From NCBI GenBank assembly GCA_900544305.1, contig UQUV01000002.1, positions 62,001 through 126,000 of the forward strand: a stretch of 64,000 nucleotides of DNA, read 5' to 3'. Position 1 is the first letter of the stretch; each line of letters begins with the position of its first letter. Below the pieces are notes generated by a model. It searched no databases. It was not told the DNA's origin and saw only the letters and a program-made list of their open reading frames with translations. Below are positions 51,152 through 59,576 of this stretch, one piece after another. The position numbers and the translations under genes are program-made. The stretch comes from an uncultured Porphyromonadaceae bacterium. GTDB taxonomy: Bacteria > Bacteroidota > Bacteroidia > Bacteroidales > Muribaculaceae.

Positions 51152-53356
51152 CTAAAAGAGACTCCATGAAACGGTGAGACCTGCCATGACGATGGCCACC
51201 ATGCTCATGAGCTTAATGAGGATGTTAAGGCTCGGGCCGGAAGTGTCCTTGAACGGGTCGCCCACGGTGTCGCCGACAACGGTTGCCTTATGCACATCGC
51301 TGCCTTTTCCGCCGAAGTTGCCTTCTTCCACGTATTTCTTGGCGTTGTCCCAAGCACCGCCGGAGTTGGCCATAAACACTGCCAACACGAAACCGGCTGC
51401 CAAACCGCCAACGAGCAGGCCAATCACACCGGCTACGCCGAAAATCAAGCCCGTCACAATCGGTGCGGCAATGGCAAGCAACGACGGGAACACCATTTCG
51501 CGCTGTGCGCCACGAGTAGAAATCTGAACGCAACGTGCATAGTCGGGTTCTGCCTTTCCTTCGAGAATACCCTTGATTTCACGGAACTGACGGCGCACTT
51601 CCTCTACCATGTGGGCTGCGGCACGACCTACGGCATTCATTGTCAAACCGCAGAACAGGAAGGCCATCATACTGCCGATAAACATACCGGAAAGCACTTT
51701 CGGGTTCATCAGCGTAACGTCGTAGTAGGTCATAAAGTCGGTAAACGAAGCGTCGTGCAACGCCACTTCCTGTCCGCCGGGCATTTGCAGCACGGTGGTA
51801 CCGAGGCGTTGGAGACCGATACGGATTTCCTCAACAAACGAAGCCAACAGAGCCAAACCCGTCAAGGCAGCCGAACCGATGGCAAATCCCTTGCCGGTTG
51901 CAGCCGTAGTGTTGCCAAGCGAGTCGAGAGCGTCGGTACGCTTGCGCACTTCCGCACCCAGTCCGCTCATTTCTGCGTTACCGCCGGCATTGTCGGCAAT
52001 CGGACCGTAGGCATCGGTAGCCAACGTGATGCCCAATGTAGAGAGCATACCCACGGCAGCGATACTGATACCGTAAAGTCCCATGCTGACATTTGTCAAG
52101 TCGAATCCCGAAGCCAGCCAATAAGAAAGAATAATACCGGCCACTACGGAGATAACGGGAATAGTAGTGGAAATCATACCCAGACCGATACCCGAAATAA
52201 TCACCGTTGCCGGGCCGGTCTTTCCGCTTTCCGACAGCTTTTGCGTCGGGCGATAGGACTGTGAAGTATAATATTCCGTTGAACGGCCGATGACAATGCC
52301 CACCAACAAACCGACAACAACAGCAAACGAAAGGTTCAGCCAGTTGGTAATGTCGAGCGCCCAAAGGATAAGGAACGTAGCCACGGTAATCAGCACGGAA
52401 CTGATGTTCGTACCTTTTGAAAGCGAGCTCAGCAACTGTTTTACGCCGGCATTCTCATCAGTGCGCACCATAAAGATACCGATAATCGACAGGATAATGC
52501 CCACGGCGGCAATCAGCATCGGAGCAATGACAGCCTTATACTGCATCACCACGTCGCCGCTACCCATAAAGGCAGCCGCGCCCAATGCGGCAGTTGCGAG
52601 AATAGAACCGCAGTAGGATTCATAGAGGTCGGCGCCCATACCTGCCACGTCGCCCACGTTGTCACCCACATTGTCGGCAATCGTAGCCGGGTTACGCGGG
52701 TCGTCTTCCGGAATTCCGGCTTCCACCTTACCCACGAGGTCGGCGCCCACGTCGGCAGCTTTCGTATAGATACCGCCACCCACACGGGCAAACAACGCCT
52801 GCGTAGAAGCACCCATACCGAAGGTCAGCATCGTGGTGGTTATCACGCAGAGTTTCGCAGTCGGGTTAAGCGTATCGGCATCAATGAAATAATCAAGCAA
52901 CAGATACCAGAAAGAAATGTCGAACAGGCCAAGACCGACAACGACAAGTCCCATCACGGCACCGCTTCGGAACGCCACGCGCAAGCCCTTGTTGAGCGAC
53001 GTGCGTGCCGCGTTGGCCGTACGTGCCGAAGCATAGGTAGCGGTCTTCATTCCCAAGAATCCGGCAAGACCGGAGAAGAAACCGCCGGTAAGAAATGCCA
53101 CCGGTACCCAGTGATTCTGGAGATTGAAGCCATAGGCCATAATCGAGAACAGAATAACCAATCCGACAAACACCATCGTCACTACCTTATATTGCTGTTT
53201 CAAGTAGGACATGGCGCCCTGACGGACATACAGTGCGATTTTCTTCATCGTCGGAGTTCCTTCGTCCTCCTTCTTCATCTGATGATAGAAAAACCACGCC
53301 AAAGCTAATGCCACAATCGAGGATAGCGGCACTATCCAAAACAAGTGTGTTTCCAT
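51152..53356 (-). CDS. hppA: Membrane-bound cation-pumping pyrophosphatase
   Basis: 734 residues, about 16 TM helices. Pyrophosphate/Mg2+ site DVGADLVGKVEAGIPEDDPRNPATIADNVGDNVGDVAG (about 195-232, given here as DDPRNPATIADNVGDN core) and a second cluster DNAGGNAEMSGLG. GNTTAATGKG near residue 484 carries Ala where K+-independent enzymes have Lys, so it should be K+-dependent. A Bacteroides relative pumps both Na+ and H+. It saves energy from pyrophosphate in the inner membrane. Monocistronic and flanked on both sides by inverted copies of the intergenic repeat. Confidence 0.95.
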   Translation of the reverse strand: METHLFWIVPLSSIVALALAWFFYHQMKKEDEGTPTMKKIALYVRQGAMSYLKQQYKVVTMVFVGLVILFSIMAYGFNLQNHWVPVAFLTGGFFSGLAGFLGMKTATYASARTANAARTSLNKGLRVAFRSGAVMGLVVVGLGLFDISFWYLLLDYFIDADTLNPTAKLCVITTTMLTFGMGASTQALFARVGGGIYTKAADVGADLVGKVEAGIPEDDPRNPATIADNVGDNVGDVAGMGADLYESYCGSILATAALGAAAFMGSGDVVMQYKAVIAPMLIAAVGIILSIIGIFMVRTDENAGVKQLLSSLSKGTNISSVLITVATFLILWALDITNWLNLSFAVVVGLLVGIVIGRSTEYYTSQSYRPTQKLSESGKTGPATVIISGIGLGMISTTIPVISVVAGIILSYWLASGFDLTNVSMGLYGISIAAVGMLSTLGITLATDAYGPIADNAGGNAEMSGLGAEVRKRTDALDSLGNTTAATGKGFAIGSAALTGLALLASFVEEIRIGLQRLGTTVLQMPGGQEVALHDASFTDFMTYYDVTLMNPKVLSGMFIGSMMAFLFCGLTMNAVGRAAAHMVEEVRRQFREIKGILEGKAEPDYARCVQISTRGAQREMVFPSLLAIAAPIVTGLIFGVAGVIGLLVGGLAAGFVLAVFMANSGGAWDNAKKYVEEGNFGGKGSDVHKATVVGDTVGDPFKDTSGPSLNILIKLMSMVAIVMAGLTVSWSLF

Positions 53357-53547
53357 AAATACGAGTACTTTTTGTTTGTTTGTGATTATGTTAGATTTCT
53401 GACTATAAATTTAAGAAAGAACTTTTTAATTATGAAATTTCGCGCTACACAAAAAACGGGAAACTGCTGTAAAACAGCATATCTGCAACGCTGAAGCAAT
53501 AAAAACAAAGCACCACAGCAATGATTCGCCAATAAATGCGTACTTAT
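53357..53547. other. AT-rich upstream region of hppA
   Basis: About 190 bp that should hold the minus-strand hppA promoter; I see no exact TAnnTTTG box. No gene is visible. Confidence 0.35.
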
Positions 53548-53710
53548 GAAGATAATATGCGGTTCGGAATAAAACTTAAACAAGTTTGGTTCTCTGCATT
53601 CGACTTTCGCTATATTGGACAGAAGAACAAAAGAACAGACTTAAAATTGACAGGCATGAAAAATTTGTCCTTTTGTTCTTTTGTCCAATATCGACCTTTT
53701 ATTATCTTTG
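53548..53710 (+). repeat. Intergenic promoter/hairpin repeat, copy B
   Basis: Order on the plus strand: GATAATATGCGGTTCGG, AAACAAGTTTGG, TTCGACTTTCGC, then a palindrome with arms GGACAGAAGAACAAAAGAAC (53617-53637) and its partner (53666-53686; 19 of 21 bases pair), AATATCGACC and TATCTTTG (53703-53710, exact promoter -7 box). Confidence 0.85.
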
Positions 53711-53876
53711 AAGAAGATAGGAGACGGTTCGGGATAAAAAATATCTGAAACATGTTTCAATATTTTATTCTCCTCTCGCCTTTCGCTATCTTTGAAAAAG
53801 ACAAAAGAGCAGACTTAAAATTGACAGGCATGAAAAATTTGTCCTTTTGTTCTTCTGTCCAATATTGACCTTTTAT
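53711..53876 (+). repeat. Intergenic promoter/hairpin repeat, copy C, in the neuC leader
   Basis: Tandem to copy B, offset about 165-174 bp. GATAGGAGACGGTTCGGG, CTTTCGC, TATCTTTG (53787-53794), then the palindrome with a decayed left arm and an intact right arm (53839-53860). About 75 bp (53811-53876) are almost identical to copy B. It ends 12 bp before the neuC ATG, so the hairpin lies in the mRNA leader. Confidence 0.85.
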
Positions 53877-53888
53877 GACGAAAACTCT

Positions 53889-55052
53889 ATGAAGCGAAAA
53901 ATATGTATTGTGACAGGCACGCGTGCCGACTGGGGGCTGCTGAGCGGAATTGCCCGCGAGCTGAACAGCCGTGAGGATGTATGCCTGCAAATTGTGGCCA
54001 CCAACATGCACCTGTCGGAAAAATACGGAAACACCTATCAGGAAATCGAACGCGACGGACTGACCATTGACCGCCGTGTGCCGATGACGGTCGACACGGA
54101 TACGCCCGCCGGAACGGTAACCGCCATGAGCGAATGTATGGCAGGCATGGCAAAAGCCTTTGAAGAGCTGCGCCCCGACCTGCTGCTGATTCTCGGCGAC
54201 CGCTACGAAATGCTTGCCGTGGCAAGTGCTGCGCTGATTTTCCGCATTCCCATCGCCCATATCGCCGGCGGTGCTGTCAGTCAGGGCGCATACGACGAAA
54301 GCATACGGCATGCGATTACGAAAATGAGCCATATCCATCTGACGGAAACGGAAGAATACCGCCGTCGTGTCATCCAGTTGGGTGAGAATCCGGAACGGGT
54401 GTTCAACACGGGTGCCATTGGCATCTACAACATTCTGCACACCGACTACATGAGCCGCGAGGAGCTGGAAGAAAGTTTGGGTACACCGATTCCTGGAAAA
54501 TCGCTGCTCATCACGTTCCACCCCGCCACGCTCGACCGCATTCCGCCGCGCCAGCAATGCGAAAACCTGCTGGCAGCTCTTGACGAGCATCCCGACTATA
54601 AGGTGATTTTCACCTATCCGAACAACGATACGAACGGAAAAATCATCATCGAACTGATTGAGGACTACGCCCGCCGGCATCCGGAACGCTGCGCCGTCTA
54701 TCCGTCGCTCGGCATGCGCCGCTATCTTTCTGCCCTGCGCTGCGTGGCAGCCGTAGCAGGTAACTCGTCGAGCGGCATCGTTGAAGTGCCGTCGATGGGC
54801 ATTCCTACCCTCAACATCGGCATCCGCCAGGATGGTCGCCTTGCCGCCGACTCGGTGGTAAACTGTGGCGTCAGCAAAGAGGAAATCAGTGCCGGACTCG
54901 ACAATGTGCTTTCCGAAGCCACCCGCGCCAAAGCGCGCACTACGGTGAACCCCTACGCTCAGCCTGACACGCTGCAAAAAATCGTCGATGCCGTATGCAA
55001 CACGCCGCTCGACAACATTATCATCAAACCATTTTACGACCTACCGCAATGA
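53889..55052 (+). CDS. neuC: UDP-N-acetylglucosamine 2-epimerase (hydrolysing), NeuC type
   Basis: 387 residues from the ATG at 53889 (MKRKICIVTGTRADWG); the frame is open upstream but begins in the repeat. GT-B fold with the family motifs GTRADWGLL, LILGDRYEMLA, IAHIAGGAVSQGAYDESIRHAITKMSHIH, GNSSSGIVEVPSMGIPTLNIG. Such enzymes make ManNAc (NeuC) or the bacillosamine analogue for legionaminate (LegG); the sequence does not separate these by eye. Overlaps neuA by 4 bp (ATGA). Confidence 0.9.
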   Translation: MKRKICIVTGTRADWGLLSGIARELNSREDVCLQIVATNMHLSEKYGNTYQEIERDGLTIDRRVPMTVDTDTPAGTVTAMSECMAGMAKAFEELRPDLLLILGDRYEMLAVASAALIFRIPIAHIAGGAVSQGAYDESIRHAITKMSHIHLTETEEYRRRVIQLGENPERVFNTGAIGIYNILHTDYMSREELEESLGTPIPGKSLLITFHPATLDRIPPRQQCENLLAALDEHPDYKVIFTYPNNDTNGKIIIELIEDYARRHPERCAVYPSLGMRRYLSALRCVAAVAGNSSSGIVEVPSMGIPTLNIGIRQDGRLAADSVVNCGVSKEEISAGLDNVLSEATRAKARTTVNPYAQPDTLQKIVDAVCNTPLDNIIIKPFYDLPQ

Positions 55053-55741
55053 AAACTCTCTATGTCATACCTGCCCGGGGAGGCAGCAAAGGAATTCCCC
55101 ACAAAAACATCCGTCCGCTTGCGGGCCTTCCGCTCATCGGCTATTCCATCCAAGTAGCACGCGCGCTTGCCGACGATGCCGACATCTGCGTGTCGACCGA
55201 CGACCCGGAAATTGCCGCCGTGGCCGAAGGAATGGGACTGCACGTGCCGTTCCTCCGCCCTGCCGAACTTGCCACAGACAAAAGCGGCACCTACGAAGTG
55301 CTACTCCATGCACTCGATTTCTACAAGGAACAAGGCCGTGACTACGACGTGCTCGTTCTGCTCCAACCTACATCTCCGTTCCGACGCGCCGACGATGTGA
55401 AACGCGCTTTGGAACTGTACACACCCGACATCGACATGGTAGTGACCGTTAAGGAAGCCGCCAGCAACCCCTACTACAACTGCTACGAAGTGGACCCCGA
55501 CGGCTATCTGCACATTTCAAAAGGCGACGGCACTTTCACGCGTCGGCAGGATGCGCCGAAGGTGTGGGAATACAACGGCGCCGTTTATGTCATCAATGTG
55601 ACCTCGTTGCGCCAAATGCCGCTCGGAGCATTCCGCCGCCGCGTGATGTGCGAAATGGATGCGGCACGCTCTGTGGACCTCGACACGGAAATCGACTGGC
55701 TGATTGCAGAAAAAATGATTGAATCGGGAATACTGAAATAA
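55049..55741 (+). CDS. neuA: Acylneuraminate (nonulosonate) cytidylyltransferase
   Basis: 230 residues from the ATG overlapping the neuC stop. Nucleotide-binding loop IPARGGSKGIPHKNIRPL (5-22), VSTDDPEIA, LLQPTSPFR and the late DLDTEIDWLIAE motif are CMP-NeuAc synthetase signatures. It activates a sialic acid or related nonulosonic acid with CTP. The synthase that would join the two steps (neuB) is not in the operon. Confidence 0.9.
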   Translation: MKTLYVIPARGGSKGIPHKNIRPLAGLPLIGYSIQVARALADDADICVSTDDPEIAAVAEGMGLHVPFLRPAELATDKSGTYEVLLHALDFYKEQGRDYDVLVLLQPTSPFRRADDVKRALELYTPDIDMVVTVKEAASNPYYNCYEVDPDGYLHISKGDGTFTRRQDAPKVWEYNGAVYVINVTSLRQMPLGAFRRRVMCEMDAARSVDLDTEIDWLIAEKMIESGILK

Positions 55742-55765
55742 CACCCCATAAAAACTCTCTACAAA

Positions 55766-57400
55766 ATGAAGAAAACACTTGCCGCGATTGCCCTGCTGAC
55801 TGCATTCTCAGCCGGAGCGCAGAACGACACCGTGCGCGTATGGAAAACACAGGTACCGCTATTGATTGAGCGCACCGACAATCCGGTGTACTACCTGAAA
55901 ATCGATGCCCAGACAGGCGACAAAATGAACGAAATCACGATGGAATGGAGCGACACGAAAGCGCTTCCATACGTCGAAAGTTTGAAACTCTACTACGGCG
56001 GCACACGCCGTACGGCCTCTATCGGCAAAAACGTGATGAAACCGCTGGAATATCTGTCGTCTACCACCAAAGGCGAAACGCTCTCCGCCGTGCCGGGCTA
56101 TTCGCTGCTGAAAGCCGAAGACCGCAACGGGAAAAAGAAAGTGACGTTCCGACTGGACCAAGACCTGACGGAAGGTACGCATTTCTACTGGGTCAGCCTT
56201 GAAATGAAACCGACGACTCCGCTCGGCACTACCCTGCACCTGAACTGCACAAGTGCGACCGTCAACGGACAGAATGCCGTGCTCCATTACGTTTCGGGAA
56301 AAGGCGCGGCGCAACGCACTGCCGTGGGCGTGCGCAAAGCAGGCGATGACAATGTGGCGGCCTACCGTATTCCGGGAATCGTCACTACGGACCGCGGTAC
56401 TCTGCTCGCCACCTACGACGTGCGCTACAACAACAGTGCCGACCTTCAGGAACACATCGACGTGGGACTGAGCCGAAGCACCGACGGCGGGAAAACATGG
56501 GAAAAGATGCGCATACCGCTTGCTTTCGGCAACTACGGCGGACTGCCAGCCGCACAGAACGGCGTGGGCGACCCCTGCATTCTGTTTGACCCGACAACAC
56601 GCACCACATGGATAGCAGCCGCATGGACACACGGAATGGCCGGACAACGGGCATGGAACGCCTCGAAACCAGGAATGGACATCGAACAGACAGCACAGCT
56701 CGTGCTGACAAAAAGCACGGACGACGGCAAGACCTGGTCGGAACCCATCAACATCACCTCACAGGTAAAACAACCTGAATGGCATTTCCTGCTGCAAGGT
56801 CCGGGACGCGGCATCACAATGGAAAACGGCACACTCGTCTTCCCTATCCAGTTCATCGGCAAGGACCGCATACCGTGTGCCGGCATCATGTACAGCACTG
56901 ACAAGGGAGAAACGTGGACCATCCACCGGCCGGCACGCACCAACACAACGGAAGCACAAGTAGCGGAAATCGAACCGGGAGTGCTGATGCTCAACATGCG
57001 CGACAACCGTGGCGGAAGCCGTGCCGTGTCGACCACCACAAACTTGGGAAAAACATGGGTGCAGCATTCATCCTCGCGCAACGCGCTGCAAGAGCCCGTA
57101 TGCATGGCGAGTCTGCTCCATGTGAAGGCTGACGACAACACACTGAAGCGCGACATCCTGCTGTTTTCCAATCCGAATACTACGGCAAAACGCCATCACA
57201 TTACCATCAAGGCAAGTCTTGACGGAGGCAAGACCTGGCACGAATCCAACCAGTTGCTTCTCGACGAAGCCATCGGCTGGGGCTACTCCTGCCTGACGAT
57301 GATTGACCGCAAAACCGTAGGTATTCTCTACGAAAGCAGTTCCGCCAACATCACCTTCCAGGCCATTCCTCTGAAAGACATCGTAAAGGATTTGAAATAA
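55766..57400 (+). CDS. nanH: Exo-alpha-sialidase (GH33)
   Basis: 544 residues: signal peptide (1-19, ending AGAQ), an N-terminal sialidase accessory domain (about 20-180), and a six-bladed propeller with the arginine motif YRIPGI (about 199) and Asp boxes SRSTDGGKTW, TKSTDDGKTW, MYSTDKGETW and KASLDGGKTW, plus a decayed one (TTNLGKTW). The late WGYSCLTM holds the likely catalytic Tyr. No lipobox or T9SS tail, so periplasmic or secreted by other means. It cuts terminal sialic acid from host glycans. Lies 24 bp after neuA. Confidence 0.94.
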   Translation: MKKTLAAIALLTAFSAGAQNDTVRVWKTQVPLLIERTDNPVYYLKIDAQTGDKMNEITMEWSDTKALPYVESLKLYYGGTRRTASIGKNVMKPLEYLSSTTKGETLSAVPGYSLLKAEDRNGKKKVTFRLDQDLTEGTHFYWVSLEMKPTTPLGTTLHLNCTSATVNGQNAVLHYVSGKGAAQRTAVGVRKAGDDNVAAYRIPGIVTTDRGTLLATYDVRYNNSADLQEHIDVGLSRSTDGGKTWEKMRIPLAFGNYGGLPAAQNGVGDPCILFDPTTRTTWIAAAWTHGMAGQRAWNASKPGMDIEQTAQLVLTKSTDDGKTWSEPINITSQVKQPEWHFLLQGPGRGITMENGTLVFPIQFIGKDRIPCAGIMYSTDKGETWTIHRPARTNTTEAQVAEIEPGVLMLNMRDNRGGSRAVSTTTNLGKTWVQHSSSRNALQEPVCMASLLHVKADDNTLKRDILLFSNPNTTAKRHHITIKASLDGGKTWHESNQLLLDEAIGWGYSCLTMIDRKTVGILYESSSANITFQAIPLKDIVKDLK

Positions 57401-57404
57401 CACC

Positions 57405-57444
57405 AAGCCCGCCAACGACATCCAACGTCAAGGCGGGCTTTTAT
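57405..57444 (+). terminator. Terminator of neuC-neuA-nanH
   Basis: AAGCCCGCC / GGCGGGCTT hairpin followed by TTATATT, 5 bp past the nanH stop. Confidence 0.88.
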
Positions 57445-57547
57445 ATTCTTGACCTAACGGTACAAATTCTTCAGAAAAAGCACTCCCGTTACAGGAATTT
57501 TCCGTAACTTTATAATCTATAATCCTCACAATTGACTCAAGCTTTTT

Positions 57548-58681
57548 ATGACTGATTTTGATGAATACATCCGACAAGGCGAACCTCACAAACGAGAGAA
57601 AGGATTGGCATGGCAGACGGCAATCGGCCTTCAGGCCGTTGACGGCTTACAACCATCCGATTATCTTATCGAAACCGCCCGTAAAGACATTGAAGGAGAA
57701 ATTAATATTGATGAAGTAGAACAGCTTATAAAAAGCTACTATCAGTCAAAAGGTGTCCGCACTGAACAAGATCTGAAAAACAGAGAAGCCGACACTGCTT
57801 CTACAAATATCAGAAGAATCCTCACTGAAAAAACATTTGCATTTTCGCTTGTCGGCCTGACATCTATCCATCAGCGTATTTTCACCGGCATATATAAATT
57901 TGCCGGTAAAATCAGAGATTATAACATTACAAAAAAAGAATGGGTATTGCGTGGAGACACGGTACTATATGTTTCTGCACCCGATATTCATAAAGCTATT
58001 GAATACGATTTGGAACAAGAGAAACGGTTTGACTACTCAACAGTGGACAGAACCGGATTTGTCAACCATATAGCAAATTTTGTTTCCGGACTTTGGCAAA
58101 TTCATCCTTTTGGAGAAGGAAACACACGAACAACAGCCGTGTTCACCATAATGTATTTACGCTCGTTGGGGTTTAACGTAGAAAACGATATGTTCTATAA
58201 GCATTCCTGGTATTTCCGCAACGCACTTGTCCGTGCCAATTACCAGAATGTAAAGAACGGCATTATGCGCAACACTGAATACTTGGAGTTGTTTTTCCGC
58301 AATCTGCTGTTAGGCGAGACCAACGAATTAAAAAACCGGTACATGCTCATTAATGCTCCCGACAATTGGGAAGACAAAGAAACCCGACAAGCACCCGACA
58401 AGTACCCGACAAGCACCCGACAAGTACCCGACAAGTTCACCTTAGAGAATGAAAACATCTCGCTGATTGTCAGAACAATGGGAAATCTCGAGTGGAAAAT
58501 AAAAGATCTCATGGCCGAATTTGGATTGAAAGACCGAGAAAACTTCATGAAGCTTTATATTACTCCGGCTGTCAATGAAGGCTATGTACGCATGCTTTAT
58601 CCGGAATCACCCCGACATCCACGTCAAAAATACCTGCTGACAGCCAAAGGTCTTGCAGCCTACAACGAGATAAAAGAATAA
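57548..58681 (+). CDS. Fic family protein with C-terminal winged-helix domain
   Basis: 377 residues. N-terminal helical region (about 30-65, LIETARKDIEGEINIDEVEQLIKSYY) resembles the inhibitory antitoxin-like segment of Fic proteins, but the canonical [ST]xxxE[GN] has Arg at its first position. The Fic core carries HPFGEGNTR at 186-194, the full active-site motif for AMP (or other NMP) transfer to target hydroxyls. A winged-helix DNA-binding-like domain ends the protein (about 300-377). Between them (about 279-296) an 11-bp DNA repeat encodes TRQAPDKYPTSTRQVPDK. Function probably target modification in stress or conflict; target unknown. Confidence 0.9.
   Translation: MTDFDEYIRQGEPHKREKGLAWQTAIGLQAVDGLQPSDYLIETARKDIEGEINIDEVEQLIKSYYQSKGVRTEQDLKNREADTASTNIRRILTEKTFAFSLVGLTSIHQRIFTGIYKFAGKIRDYNITKKEWVLRGDTVLYVSAPDIHKAIEYDLEQEKRFDYSTVDRTGFVNHIANFVSGLWQIHPFGEGNTRTTAVFTIMYLRSLGFNVENDMFYKHSWYFRNALVRANYQNVKNGIMRNTEYLELFFRNLLLGETNELKNRYMLINAPDNWEDKETRQAPDKYPTSTRQVPDKFTLENENISLIVRTMGNLEWKIKDLMAEFGLKDRENFMKLYITPAVNEGYVRMLYPESPRHPRQKYLLTAKGLAAYNEIKE
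58381..58435 (+). repeat. Five tandem 11-bp repeats within the fic gene
   Basis: Five units of NACCCGACAAG (first base a, c, t, c, t) run head to tail. The unit length is not a multiple of three, so adding or losing one unit changes the frame; all three frames through the unit are free of stops. Confidence 0.92.
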
Positions 58682-58706
58682 CAGACAGCACATCTGTATT
58701 CTTTTC

Positions 58707-59420
58707 TTAATAAAGCCAATGCAGCCAGTTCTTTTTGCGTTTTGGTGTGGCCAGTAACATAGTGTCACCGTCGCCCCGATAGTAAAGAATCGGAAGTAGT
58801 TCTACCGGTATTTCTTCGTGTACCATACAAAAGTTACATCCCGAAGCAATCATTTTATCGGCCTCCGTCATGTTGTCCGACGTGACAGGTGAGCGACGGA
58901 AAATATAATTCTGATAAGTACGACCGTCGCAAGAGTCATAGATGTCAAAAGTCGGATACGACTCATACAACTCCCCTATATCGACATCCTTGTATGTATT
59001 CGCATCTTGCGGTACGTAGCAATCGACACCACGACCGTTACAGTATCCGGCAATACACCTGTGGCCGGAAATGTCTTTCAATCCTTTGAATTTACGTCCT
59101 AAAATTGTCACTGTGTCATTAATGCCGTAACACTGAATATCATAGTCCGCAAGTTTCCCCGCCTTTTCCCACCAAATGCGTAATTCGTCCAACGCCTTTT
59201 GGTCTGCATTCAAATCCGGCGCTTCACGGAGCAGCCGTTCCATAAGCGAGTCCAGCCCGTACTGACGCAAATGGTCACGATAGCACACGTTATACTCCAC
59301 AGTATCTATCAAATCGTAGTATTTAAATCCTGAACGCTGCTTCTTGAGCGTTACAACTGCCTCCTCAAGCGAGGAGAACCGATACGGCACTCTGTTCGGA
59401 ACATATATTTTTGTCTTCAT
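58707..59420 (-). CDS. Protein of unknown function
   Basis: 237 residues, no signal peptide or TM segment, rich in Asp, Tyr and Cys. I recognise no family. Possible features: CNGRGVDCYVPQD (about 128) and SGCNFCMVHEE (about 195). Promoter-like TAAATTTG on the minus strand at 59462-59469 lies 42 bp upstream of the ATG, and the ATG follows an AGAAGGGAA purine run. It converges on the fic gene (25 bp between stops); there is no sign of a link in function. Confidence 0.7.
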   Translation of the reverse strand: MKTKIYVPNRVPYRFSSLEEAVVTLKKQRSGFKYYDLIDTVEYNVCYRDHLRQYGLDSLMERLLREAPDLNADQKALDELRIWWEKAGKLADYDIQCYGINDTVTILGRKFKGLKDISGHRCIAGYCNGRGVDCYVPQDANTYKDVDIGELYESYPTFDIYDSCDGRTYQNYIFRRSPVTSDNMTEADKMIASGCNFCMVHEEIPVELLPILYYRGDGDTMLLATPKRKKNWLHWLY

Positions 59421-59521
59421 GATGTTTCCCTTCTATTAATTGTTTATCTAAACTTCACCTCCAAATTTAATACATAATTCGACACAATCCTACTCGAGAC
59501 AGCAATATTAACAACAGAAAA

Positions 59522-59548
59522 CCCCGGCAGCCATGCGGACAACCGGGG
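59522..59548 (-). terminator. Terminator of the TonB receptor
   Basis: CCCCGG / CCGGGG stem with a 15-nt loop; TTTTCTGTT follows on the minus strand. Confidence 0.75.
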
Positions 59549-59576
59549 GAACAGGATATATAAAAAAATCATGAGG

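Noticed and set aside
50879..53876. hppA and its flanking repeats as an insertion sequence or transposon
   Set aside because: There is no transposase, and hppA is a housekeeping gene; the repeats look like a dispersed intergenic family.
53757..54977. A 406-codon open frame on the minus strand
   Set aside because: Antisense to neuC and composed of His/Arg-rich sequence typical of a shadow frame.
58381..58435. CRISPR-like array
   Set aside because: The 11-bp units are contiguous without spacers and lie in a coding frame.
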